Of a stretch of DNA of 19,572 nt, positions 8,160 to 14,880 are shown piece by piece. Under the pieces are notes generated by a model. The model did no database searches and had not been told where the DNA came from. It saw nothing but the letters and a program-made list of their open reading frames with translations. A program made the translations under genes and the position numbers. The stretch spans positions 1 through 19,572 of the forward strand of contig NZ_CALDGS010000051.1 in the NCBI RefSeq assembly GCF_937941905.1, read 5' to 3'. This DNA comes from an uncultured Mycolicibacterium sp. Lineage in GTDB: Bacteria > Actinomycetota > Actinomycetes > Mycobacteriales > Mycobacteriaceae. Positions within the stretch are counted from its first letter, which is position 1, and each line of letters opens with the position of its first letter.

Positions 8160-9026
8160 GTGCCGGCGGATCGTGCCGCGGTCGTCGTCGGCGGCTCGCG
8201 CGGGATCGGCCGGGCCGTCGCCGAGCTGCTCGCCGCGAGCGGCGTGGCGGTGGTGGTCAACGGCCGGGACCCGGACGCCGTGGCCGCCGCGGTGGCCCGC
8301 ATCCGGGCGGCCGGGGGCGGGGCGGCCGTCGGTTTCCCCGGCTCACCGGCCGACCCGGCGGTCGCCGACGCGCTGATCGGCACCTGTCTGCGCGAGTTCG
8401 GCCGGATCGACAGCCTGGTCAACTGCGCCGGCACCGCCGAGCCGCCCAGCTCGTCGATCCTGAACATCACCAGCGCGCAGTTCCGCGAGCTGCTCGAGGT
8501 ACACCTGGGCACCGTGTTCGAGACCTGCCGGGCCGCCGCCCCGCACCTGGTCCGGCAGGGCGGCGGCGCCATCGTCAACACGAGTTCGTTTGCGTTCCTG
8601 GGTGATTACGGCGGCACCGGCTATCCGGCCGGCAAGGGCGGGGTGAACGGATTGACGCTGGCGATCGCCGCCGAGCTGCGCGAGCACAAGGTGCGCGCCA
8701 ACGTGGTCTGCCCCGGTGCGCGGACCCGGCTGTCGACCGGGCCGGGCTACGAGGCGCACATCGCCGAGCTGCACCGGCGCGGCCTGCTCGACGAGCTGTC
8801 CATGCGCGGCGCCCTCGACGCCGCGCCGCCGGAGTACGTCGCCCCGACCTACGCCTACCTGGCCGGCGACCTGGCCGCCGACATCACCGGGCGGATCTTC
8901 GTCGCCGCCGGCGGGTTCGTCGGGGAGTTCACCCGCCCCACCCCCGCCGTCCTCGGCTTCCGCGACCACCACGACGCGCCGCCCTGGACCGTCGCGGAGC
9001 TGCACGGGCTGATCGCCGGGGCCTGA
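8160..9026 (+). CDS. Short-chain dehydrogenase/reductase
   Basis: A classical SDR of 288 aa. The nucleotide-binding loop is GGSRGIG (residues 11-17), NCAG is at 88-91, the catalytic Ser is at 142/143, and Tyr155 and Lys159 form YPAGK. The GTG start at 8160 lies 4 nt after the KSI-like stop, so the two are probably co-transcribed and coupled; no other start has a better ribosome site. The M. tuberculosis block as I remember it has no SDR here, so this is an extra enzyme. Its C-terminal extension (residues about 245-288) is longer than in minimal 250-aa SDRs. The substrate is unknown; a hydroxy-acyl or hydroxysteroid compound would fit the neighbours. Confidence 0.88.
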   Translation: MPADRAAVVVGGSRGIGRAVAELLAASGVAVVVNGRDPDAVAAAVARIRAAGGGAAVGFPGSPADPAVADALIGTCLREFGRIDSLVNCAGTAEPPSSSILNITSAQFRELLEVHLGTVFETCRAAAPHLVRQGGGAIVNTSSFAFLGDYGGTGYPAGKGGVNGLTLAIAAELREHKVRANVVCPGARTRLSTGPGYEAHIAELHRRGLLDELSMRGALDAAPPEYVAPTYAYLAGDLAADITGRIFVAAGGFVGEFTRPTPAVLGFRDHHDAPPWTVAELHGLIAGA

Positions 9027-9081
9027 CCGCTCCCCGTTCGCCGGGCCGCAGGCGCCCGCCGGACGGGCCGGACCCCGCCAC

Positions 9082-9087
9082 TAAGCT
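9082..9087 (+). promoter_or_regulatory. -10 box of the HIT gene
   Basis: TAAGCT lies 7 nt before ATG 9095 and there is no Shine-Dalgarno. This is the arrangement of a leaderless mycobacterial transcript starting on the A of the ATG. Confidence 0.5.
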
Positions 9088-9094
9088 CGACGCC

Positions 9095-9508
9095 ATGGCG
9101 ACCGTCTTCACCAAGATCATCAACCGTGAGCTGCCCGGCCGGTTCGTCTACGAGGACGACGAGGTGGTCGCGTTCCTGACTATCGAGCCGATGACGCAGG
9201 GCCACACGCTGGTGGTGCCGCGCGCCGAGATCGACCACTGGCAGCACGTCGAGCCGGCGGTGTTCAACAAGGTCATGTCGGTGGCCCAGCTGATCGGCAA
9301 GGCGGTGACCAAGGCGTTCGACGCCGAGCGCGCCGGGCTGATCATCGCAGGCCTGGAGGTGCCGCACCTGCACGTGCACGTGTTCCCGGCCCGCAACCTC
9401 ACCGACTTCGGCTTCGCCAACGTCGACCGCAACCCGTCGCCGGAATCCCTCGACGAGGCCCAGGCCCGGATCAAGGCCGCCCTGGCCGAACTGCAACAGG
9501 GCAGCTGA
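9095..9508 (+). CDS. HIT-family nucleotide-binding protein (Rv0759c-like)
   Basis: 137 aa histidine-triad protein. HIT enzymes hydrolyse or transfer nucleotidyl groups, for example AMP-lysine, AMP-NH2 or dinucleoside polyphosphates. The triad H-L-H-V-H-V-F is at residues 91-97, with His93 as the expected nucleophile; further HIT-type sequence is KIINRELPGRFVYEDD near the N terminus and the GHTLVVPR strand. The start ATG at 9095 has a TAAGCT box 7 nt upstream and no ribosome site, suggesting leaderless translation. In M. tuberculosis the HIT gene ends the cyp51 block and is followed by phoR; here a repeat protein follows. The physiological substrate is unknown. Confidence 0.92.
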   Translation: MATVFTKIINRELPGRFVYEDDEVVAFLTIEPMTQGHTLVVPRAEIDHWQHVEPAVFNKVMSVAQLIGKAVTKAFDAERAGLIIAGLEVPHLHVHVFPARNLTDFGFANVDRNPSPESLDEAQARIKAALAELQQGS

Positions 9509-9536
9509 GCCGGGCTCCGGCGGGGCCGCCGCGCCC

Positions 9537-9542
9537 TAGACT
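9537..9542 (+). promoter_or_regulatory. -10 box of the decapeptide-repeat gene
   Basis: TAGACT lies 6 nt before ATG 9549, with no Shine-Dalgarno, consistent with a leaderless transcript. Confidence 0.5.
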
Positions 9543-9548
9543 GGCCCC

Positions 9549-10328
9549 ATGGCACTGCCGAAAGCGCTCGCCCAGCTCGCCACCGCCCCGGTGCGGATCG
9601 GGCTGGCGGCCGCCGACGCCGGGCTGAGCATCGCCGCCAAGGGCGTCGACCTGGCCCAGCGGGCGCTCGGCGAGGACGCGACCGCCGCGTCGAGCTCGGT
9701 GGCCGGGCTGCTCGGCCTGGACGAGACGCTCGAGCGGGTGAACCGGCTGGGCCGGCTGCTCGACGACGACGCCCCGCTCGGCCGCGCGCTCGCCCCGGAC
9801 GGCCCGATCGAGCGGCTGATGCGCCCGGGCGGCGTGGTCGACCGGCTCACCGCCCCCGGCGGGGCGCTGGACCGGCTCACCGACGACGACGGCGCGCTGA
9901 TGCGCGCACTGCGCCCGGGCGGCCTGGTCGAGCGACTGCTCGCCGAAGACGGCCTGGTCGAGCGACTGCTCGCCGAAGACGGCCTGGTCGAGCGACTGCT
10001 CGCCGAAGACGGCCTGGTCGAGCGGCTGCTCGCCGAGGAGGGCATCATCGACCGGCTGCTCGCCGAGGACGGGCTGATCGACAAGCTCACCGCCCGCGAC
10101 GGCCCGCTCGAGCAGCTCGCCGACGTCGCCGAGACGCTCAACCGGCTCACCCCGGGCCTCGAGGCGCTCAACCCGACGATCGAGATGCTGCGCGAGGCGG
10201 TCGACACCCTCAGCCAGGTGGTCAATCCGCTCAGCAACATCGCCGACCGCATCCCGCTGCCGCGCCGGCCCGTGCGCCGGGCCCCGATGCCGGTGCGCTC
10301 CCAACGGATCGTCGACGTCGACGAGTGA
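9549..10328 (+). CDS. Decapeptide-repeat protein of unknown function
   Basis: 259 aa; I do not recognise the family. From about residue 74 to 193 the chain is built of ten-residue units in strict register, consensus [D/G]-G-x-(L/I/V)-[E/D]-R-L-x-x-x, about eleven to twelve copies; the phase of the RL pair extends from residue 69 to 200. Four near-identical LVERLLAEDG-type units sit in the centre. The N terminus (residues 1-40) is Ala-rich and amphipathic, without a clear signal peptide. The C-terminal 25 residues are basic and Pro-rich (IPLPRRPVRRAPMPVR), ending in the acidic VDVDE. The repeat suggests short amphipathic helices broken at Asp-Gly or Gly-Gly turns, perhaps a membrane-surface or protein scaffold. 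The translation start is supported by TAGACT 6 nt upstream. It is probably monocistronic, between the HIT gene and the tRNA. Confidence 0.8.
   Translation: MALPKALAQLATAPVRIGLAAADAGLSIAAKGVDLAQRALGEDATAASSSVAGLLGLDETLERVNRLGRLLDDDAPLGRALAPDGPIERLMRPGGVVDRLTAPGGALDRLTDDDGALMRALRPGGLVERLLAEDGLVERLLAEDGLVERLLAEDGLVERLLAEEGIIDRLLAEDGLIDKLTARDGPLEQLADVAETLNRLTPGLEALNPTIEMLREAVDTLSQVVNPLSNIADRIPLPRRPVRRAPMPVRSQRIVDVDE
9921..10040 (+). repeat. 30-bp in-frame tandem repeat
   Basis: Three exact 30-bp copies (9921-9950, 9951-9980, 9981-10010) are followed by a fourth with three changes (10011-10040) and further diverged units to about 10100. The exact copies share the rarer codons cga and gaa, whereas neighbouring units use cgg and gag, so they look recently duplicated. 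Copy number may vary between strains. Confidence 0.92.
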
Positions 10329-10346
10329 GCCGGGCGGCGACCGCGC

Positions 10347-10352
10347 TACGCT
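10347..10352 (+). promoter_or_regulatory. -10 box of the tRNA-Thr gene
   Basis: TACGCT lies 13 nt before the first base of the tRNA, giving an expected transcript start near 10359. No clear -35 is seen. Confidence 0.45.
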
Positions 10353-10365
10353 AGTCGACCGACAG

Positions 10366-10440
10366 GCCTCCTTAGCTCAGTGGTAGAGCACTCGCCTTGT
10401 AAGCGAGCGGTCGTCGGTTCGAACCCGACAGGGGGCTCCA
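10366..10440 (+). tRNA. tRNA-Thr (anticodon TGT)
   Basis: A complete cloverleaf can be folded. The acceptor arms GCCTCCT and AGGGGGC pair with one G-T wobble, the D-stem is GCTC/GAGC, and the anticodon stem is CTCGC/GCGAG with loop CTTGTAA. The T-arm is GTCGG-TTCGAAC-CCGAC. The anticodon TGT (10398-10400) reads ACA threonine codons. The 3' CCA is encoded (10438-10440) after discriminator T. No integrase or duplicated tRNA end is visible nearby. Confidence 0.97.
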
Positions 10441-10527
10441 GCCACCCGGCGACCGGCGTTCGATCACCCGGATTCGTTGGGCCACAACACATTCGATCGA
10501 ACCACCGACTGCGCGGCGGCCGGCAAC

Positions 10528-10533
10528 TAGGCT
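10528..10533 (+). promoter_or_regulatory. -10 box of the small exported protein gene
   Basis: TAGGCT lies 7 nt before GTG 10541, again the leaderless arrangement. This supports GTG 10541 over the in-frame ATG at 10547. Confidence 0.45.
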
Positions 10534-10540
10534 CGGGCCC

Positions 10541-10909
10541 GTGCTGATGCGCGCGCTGATCCCGGCGGTGCTGCTGCTCGCCGCCGCGCCGACGGCCGCC
10601 ACCGCGACCGCGGACCCGAGCTACGGCAGCAACGGGGTGTTCGCGGTGACGGGCCATGACGTCCCGGGCTGGGCGACGACCTTCATCCCGCCCGGCCGCT
10701 ACCGCGCCGACCAGGCGCCCAGCCTCGCCCCCTTCCAGAGCGCACCGGGGTTCTGGCTGCGGTGCAGCGCGTTCCCCTGCTCGCCGCACCATCCGCAGCA
10801 CATCACCGCCGGCGGCGCCCCGGTGCGCGATGCGCCGACGTTCGTCGACATCCTGCCCACCGACGTCGCGGTGTTCCTCGGCAACACCACCCTCACCCGG
10901 GTCGGCTGA
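10541..10909 (+). CDS. Small exported protein of unknown function
   Basis: 122 aa. The first ~25 residues form a Sec signal peptide: Arg4, a hydrophobic run ALIPAVLLLAAAP, then an Ala/Thr stretch with likely cleavage before DPSYG. The mature part of about 97 residues has two cysteines in RCSAFPCSPHH (a probable disulphide), followed by a short beta-rich stretch ending at VFLGNTTLTRVG. I recognise no domain; it resembles the many small secreted proteins of mycobacteria. No lipobox is present. It lies between the tRNA gene and the Mo-hydroxylase operon, with its own promoter, and is probably functionally independent of both. Confidence 0.72.
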   Translation: MLMRALIPAVLLLAAAPTAATATADPSYGSNGVFAVTGHDVPGWATTFIPPGRYRADQAPSLAPFQSAPGFWLRCSAFPCSPHHPQHITAGGAPVRDAPTFVDILPTDVAVFLGNTTLTRVG

Positions 10910-10918
10910 CCCGGGGTG
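10894..10918 (+). terminator. Hairpin across the stop codon
   Basis: CACCCGGGTC (10894-10903) pairs with GACCCGGGGTG (10908-10918) with one bulged base and a 4-nt loop; the stop codon is inside. No T-run follows, so it is only a tentative terminator before the Mo-hydroxylase operon promoter. Confidence 0.35.
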
Positions 10919-10966
10919 ACGCCGACCACCTTCCGGTTCCCACTGTGATCGGCACCACCCCTCGGG

Positions 10967-11006
10967 TAGTCTGCTGAGCGACTGCTTAGCATCGCACCGG
11001 AGGGGG
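10967..11006 (+). promoter_or_regulatory. Mo-hydroxylase operon promoter with inverted-repeat operator candidate
   Basis: TAGTCT (10967-10972) is a -10 box. It is immediately followed by the inverted repeat TGCTGAGC-GACT-GCTTAGCA (10972-10991; 7 of 8 arm positions match), which covers the expected transcript start near 10979. A Shine-Dalgarno GGAGGGGG (10999-11006) lies 7 nt before ATG 11014. The dyad looks like a repressor site of TetR type; no regulator gene is adjacent. Confidence 0.5.
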
Positions 11007-11013
11007 ACGACGC

Positions 11014-13326
11014 ATGACCGAAACCGTCGCGGCGCGCTACACGGGAACCCGGGTGCAGCGGGTCGAGGACGTGCGGTTGCTCACCGGCCGCGGCACCTTC
11101 GTCGACGACATCATCCGGCCCGGCATGCTGCACGCCTGCTTCGTGCGCAGCCCGTTCGCCCGCGCCCGGATCAACGGCATCGACGTCTCGGCCGCGCTGG
11201 CCGTGCCGGGGGTGCGGGCGGTGTTCACCGCCGCGGATCTCAATCCCGAGGTCAGGGAGGCCTGGCACGCCGTCGCCGGCAAGGACGTGCCGGACACCCC
11301 GCGCCCGCCGCTGGCCGAGGGCGAGGTGAAGTTCGTCGGCGACCCGGTCGCGCTGCTGGTCGCCGACAGCCGCTACATCGCCGAGGACGCCGTCGAGCTC
11401 GTCGACGTCGACTACGAGCCGCTGCCGGCGATCGCCGACTTCACCAAGGCGGTCGGCCACGAGGTCGTGGTGCACGAGCAGTACCCGGACAACGTCGCCG
11501 GCGGCCTGTCCGGCGCGCCGCCCGACGAGGAGACCTTCGCCAACGCCGCCCATGTCGTCGCCGAGCACATCGTGCAGCAGGCCTACGTGCCGGTGCCGAT
11601 CGAGTGCCGGGGCATCGTCGCCGAGTGGCACGCCGGCGAGCTGACCGTCTGGGCGGCCACCCAGACCCCGCACGAGCTGCGGGCGTTCGCCGCGCGGCTG
11701 CTGGGCATCCCGGCGCAGAACGTGCGGGTGATCATGCGCGACACCGGCGGCGGGTTCGGGCAGAAGGTGGTCCCGATGCGGGAGGACATGGCGGTGCTGC
11801 TGGCCGCGCGCAAGGTACCCGGCCCGCTGAAGTGGATCGAGGACCGCCGGGAGAACCTGATGGCCGCCCAGCAGGCCCGCCACGTCGCCGGGGACGTGCG
11901 GATGGCGTTCGACGCCGAGGGCAACATCCTGGCCGCCGACATCGACTTCATCCAGGACATCGGCGCCTACCCCACCCCCTACCCGGTGCTCACCACCGCC
12001 GCGATCGGGATGTTCTTCCCCGGCCCGTACCGGGTGGGCAAGGCCAGCTTCAACTACAAGACGGTGTTCACCAACACCGCCGGGCTGGCCGCCTACCGCG
12101 GGCCGTGGCAGTACGAGACGCTCAGCCGGGAGGTTCTGCTCGACATCGCCGCCCGCCGGATGGGCATCGACCCTGTGGAGCTGCGCCGGCGCAACCTGCT
12201 GCGCCGCGACGAGATGCCGTACTTCAACCCCAACGGCATGCCCTACGACCACGTCGCCCCGCTGGAGACCTTCGAGCAGGCGGTGAAGATCCTCGACCAC
12301 GAGGGCTTCCGCAAACAGCAGCGCGAGGCGCTGGCCGAAGGCCGTTACCTCGGGCTGGGATTCGCCACCTACATCGAGCCGACCGGCGCCAACACCGGGC
12401 ATCTGGCCGGCGAGGGCGCGACCATCCGGATGGAGTCCACCGGGCGGATCAACGTCTATGTCAACGGCGGCTCGTCCGGGAACAGCATCGAGACGACGGT
12501 GGTGCAGTTGACCGCCGACGTGCTCGGCGCCGACATCGACGACGTGGCCACCATCCAGGGCGACACCGCGGTCACCCCGTACGGGGCCGGCACCCAGGGC
12601 AGCCGCAGCGCCCCGATGACCGCGGGGGCGGTGCACGAGGCCGGCGCCATCCTGCGCCGCCGGATCATCGCGATCGCCGCCCATCTGCTCGACGCCGAGC
12701 CGGACGCGATCGAACTCGGCGGCTCCCGGGCGAGCGTGCGCGGCGAACCGGACCGCTCGGTGAGTTTCGGCGAGATCGCCTACCGCGCCTACTACGAGCC
12801 CGGCCTGCTGCCGCCCGGACTGTCGGCCACCCTGGAGGCCACCGCCCGGTTCACCTCCCAGGCTCCCATCCACTGGGCCAACGCCACCCATGCCTGCACC
12901 TGCGAGGTCGACATCGAGACCGGCCAGGTCAGGCTGAGCCGCTACATCGTCAGCGAGGACGTCGGCCCGATGATCAACCCCAACGTGGTGGAGGGCCAGA
13001 TCGCCGGGGGCACGGTGCAGGGCATCGGCGGCGCGCTGCTGGAGCACATGGCCTACGACGACGACGGCAACCCGCTGGCCACCACCTTCGTCGACTACCT
13101 GCTGCCCACCGCCACCGAGGTCCCGATCATCGAATACGGCCACATCGAGGTCCCCGGCCCGGGCGTGGGCGGATACAAGGGCGCCGGCGAGGGCGGGGCG
13201 ATCGGCTCCACCCCGGCGGTGATCAACGCGATCAACGACGCGCTGGCCCCGCTCGGGGTGACCGTCACCCGGCTGCCCGCCACCCCCGCCGCCATCGTCG
13301 AACTGCTGGAACAAGCCACCAAGTGA
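11014..13326 (+). CDS. Molybdenum hydroxylase large subunit (CoxL-like, xanthine oxidase family)
   Basis: The molybdopterin-binding catalytic subunit of a three-subunit molybdenum hydroxylase, 770 aa. The N-terminal third (RVEDVRLLTGRGTFVDDI) is the aldehyde oxidase/xanthine dehydrogenase a/b hammerhead domain. The Mo-cofactor motif GGGFGQKV is near residue 248, and the catalytic base Glu726 is in GAGEGGAIGS. The active-site loop reads AYRGPW (residues 360-365). True CO dehydrogenase (form I) has AYxCSFR with the Cu-binding Cys, and form II has AYRGAGR, so this is neither, and CO oxidation is unlikely. The substrate is unknown, perhaps an N-heterocycle, aldehyde or steroid-like compound. It is the first gene of the operon; the next gene starts 10 nt after its stop. 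Confidence 0.93.
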   Translation: MTETVAARYTGTRVQRVEDVRLLTGRGTFVDDIIRPGMLHACFVRSPFARARINGIDVSAALAVPGVRAVFTAADLNPEVREAWHAVAGKDVPDTPRPPLAEGEVKFVGDPVALLVADSRYIAEDAVELVDVDYEPLPAIADFTKAVGHEVVVHEQYPDNVAGGLSGAPPDEETFANAAHVVAEHIVQQAYVPVPIECRGIVAEWHAGELTVWAATQTPHELRAFAARLLGIPAQNVRVIMRDTGGGFGQKVVPMREDMAVLLAARKVPGPLKWIEDRRENLMAAQQARHVAGDVRMAFDAEGNILAADIDFIQDIGAYPTPYPVLTTAAIGMFFPGPYRVGKASFNYKTVFTNTAGLAAYRGPWQYETLSREVLLDIAARRMGIDPVELRRRNLLRRDEMPYFNPNGMPYDHVAPLETFEQAVKILDHEGFRKQQREALAEGRYLGLGFATYIEPTGANTGHLAGEGATIRMESTGRINVYVNGGSSGNSIETTVVQLTADVLGADIDDVATIQGDTAVTPYGAGTQGSRSAPMTAGAVHEAGAILRRRIIAIAAHLLDAEPDAIELGGSRASVRGEPDRSVSFGEIAYRAYYEPGLLPPGLSATLEATARFTSQAPIHWANATHACTCEVDIETGQVRLSRYIVSEDVGPMINPNVVEGQIAGGTVQGIGGALLEHMAYDDDGNPLATTFVDYLLPTATEVPIIEYGHIEVPGPGVGGYKGAGEGGAIGSTPAVINAINDALAPLGVTVTRLPATPAAIVELLEQATK

Positions 13327-13336
13327 GGACCGAGAA

Positions 13337-13993
13337 GTGGAGCTGATCAACGAGTTTCGGGTACCGGTGCCGATCGGCCAGGCCTGGCAGGTGCTCACCG
13401 ACGTCGAGCGCATCGCCCCGTGCATCCCGGGGGCGCAACTGCTCGGCGTCGACGGTGACGAGTTCACCGGCGCGGTGAAGGTCAAGGTCGGCCCGATCAC
13501 CGTGCAGTACAAGGGCACCGCCGCGTTCGAGCAGAAGGACGACACCGCCCACCGCGCGGTGATCCGGGCGGTCGGCAAGGAGACCCGCGGCCAGGGCAAC
13601 GCCGCCGCGGTGGTCACCGCGGAGCTCAAGGACGAGGGCGACGCCACGCTGTGCGTGCTCACCACCGACCTGACCATCACCGGCAAGGCCGCCCAGTTCG
13701 GCCGGGGGGTGCTCGCCGACGTGGCGGGCAAACTCATCGGCCAGTTCGCCGAGCGGCTCGAGGCCGACGTGCTCAGCGAGCTGCGCACCGCCCCGGCGCG
13801 GGACGAGCAATCCGCCGCAACCGCCGCACCGCAACCGGCCGCGGCGCAGCCGCAGACCGGCGCCGGCGACGCCGCCTCGGTGAACGTGCTGGCGCTGGTG
13901 GCCGCGCCGGTCGCCAAGCGGGTCGCCCCGGTCGCCGCCGGTCTGACGGTGGGCCTGGCGGCCGGGTACCTGCTGGGCCGGAGGCAGCGGTGA
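13337..13993 (+). CDS. CoxG-like SRPBCC protein with C-terminal membrane anchor
   Basis: 218 aa. Residues 1-150 form the CoxG/SRPBCC hydrophobic-pocket domain (FRVPVPIGQAWQVLTDVERIAPCIPGAQ is the typical start). An Ala/Pro/Gln-rich linker spans about 151-180. A single hydrophobic segment (about 197-213, APVAAGLTVGLAAGYLLG) ends in the basic tail RRQR, consistent with a membrane anchor facing the cytoplasm. CoxG recruits CO dehydrogenase to the membrane, and in mycobacteria is reported to carry menaquinone. By analogy this protein would link the Mo-enzyme to the respiratory chain. The GTG start at 13337 follows GAGGAC by 6 nt; the stop overlaps the next GTG by 4 nt. Confidence 0.88.
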   Translation: MELINEFRVPVPIGQAWQVLTDVERIAPCIPGAQLLGVDGDEFTGAVKVKVGPITVQYKGTAAFEQKDDTAHRAVIRAVGKETRGQGNAAAVVTAELKDEGDATLCVLTTDLTITGKAAQFGRGVLADVAGKLIGQFAERLEADVLSELRTAPARDEQSAATAAPQPAAAQPQTGAGDAASVNVLALVAAPVAKRVAPVAAGLTVGLAAGYLLGRRQR

Positions 13994-14880
13994 AGCCGGC
14001 GCCGTTCGCCTACCACCGCCCCACCGGGGTCGCCGAGGCGGCCGAGATGCTCGCCGAGTTCGGCGACGAGGCGAAGATCCTGGCCGGCGGGCAGAGCCTG
14101 GTGCCGATGCTGGCGCTGCGGTTGGCGTTCTTCGACCACCTCGTCGACATCGCCGGCCTCGACGAGCTGCGCGGCATCACCCGCGAGCCCGGCTGGCTGC
14201 GGATCGGGGCGACCACCACCGGCGCCGCCGTCGGCGCCGATCCGCAGGTGCGCGACGCGGTGCCGCTGCTGACCGCGGTCACCCCGCACGTCGGCCACTT
14301 CCAGATCCGCAACCGCGGCACCCTGGGCGGTTCCGTCGCGCACGCCGACCCGGCCGGCGAGTACCCGACGGTGGCGCTGGCCCTCGACGCCCGCATCGAG
14401 GCGGTCTCCCCACGCGGGCAGCGCGAGATCGACGCCGGCGAGTTCTTCACCGGGCTGTGGGAGACCGTGCTGGAGCCCGACGAGGTGCTCACCGCGGTGC
14501 GGTTCCCGGTGTGGGACGGCCGGTGCGGGTTCGCGGTGCGGGAGTTCGCGCGCCGCCACGGCGATTTCGCGATCGCCGGGGCGGTGCTCGGGATCGAGCT
14601 CGACGCCGCCGACCGCATCGCCCGGTGCGCGATCGGGCTGCTCGGGCTCGGCTCCACGCCGCGCCGGGCCGAGGCTGCCGAGCGGGAGCTCGCCGGCCGC
14701 GCGGTCACCGAGGTCGATCCGGCCGAGCTCGGCGAGCTGGCCATGACCGGCCTCGACGACGTCCCGTCCGATCTACAGGGTTCGGCCGCGTACCGGCGGC
14801 GGGTGGGCGCGGTGATGGTGGCGCGCGCCTTCTCCGACGCCGTCGCGCAGGCCGCCGCGAAGGAGCACAGCCATGCATGA
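13990..14880 (+). CDS. Molybdenum hydroxylase FAD-binding medium subunit (CoxM-like)
   Basis: The FAD subunit that passes electrons from the 2Fe-2S subunit to the acceptor, 296 aa. Two FAD-binding motifs of the vanillyl-alcohol-oxidase-type fold are clear: AGGQSLVPM (residues 32-40) and NRGTLGGSVAHADP (108-121). The CO-dehydrogenase C-terminal domain follows (ARRHGDFAIAGAVLGI onward). It starts at GTG 13990, overlapping the CoxG-like stop (GTGA), with GGAGG at 13980-13984. It overlaps the small-subunit gene by 8 nt, so all four genes appear translationally linked. Confidence 0.94.
   Translation: MKPAPFAYHRPTGVAEAAEMLAEFGDEAKILAGGQSLVPMLALRLAFFDHLVDIAGLDELRGITREPGWLRIGATTTGAAVGADPQVRDAVPLLTAVTPHVGHFQIRNRGTLGGSVAHADPAGEYPTVALALDARIEAVSPRGQREIDAGEFFTGLWETVLEPDEVLTAVRFPVWDGRCGFAVREFARRHGDFAIAGAVLGIELDAADRIARCAIGLLGLGSTPRRAEAAERELAGRAVTEVDPAELGELAMTGLDDVPSDLQGSAAYRRRVGAVMVARAFSDAVAQAAAKEHSHA

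Noticed and set aside
9921..10100. CRISPR array suggested by the 30-bp repeats
   Set aside because: The copies are directly tandem without spacers, in frame within a protein gene, and there are no cas genes.
10366..10440. tRNA gene as an attachment site for an integrated element
   Set aside because: No integrase, no duplicated tRNA 3' end and no shift in gene type nearby; the flanking genes look like ordinary chromosome.
10699..14559. Very long open frame (over 1200 codons) on the minus strand opposite the Mo-hydroxylase operon
   Set aside because: It lies antisense to genes with complete cofactor motifs, has low-complexity Gly/Arg/His/Val-rich sequence and no family motif or ribosome site. 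It is a by-product of high GC at third codon positions.
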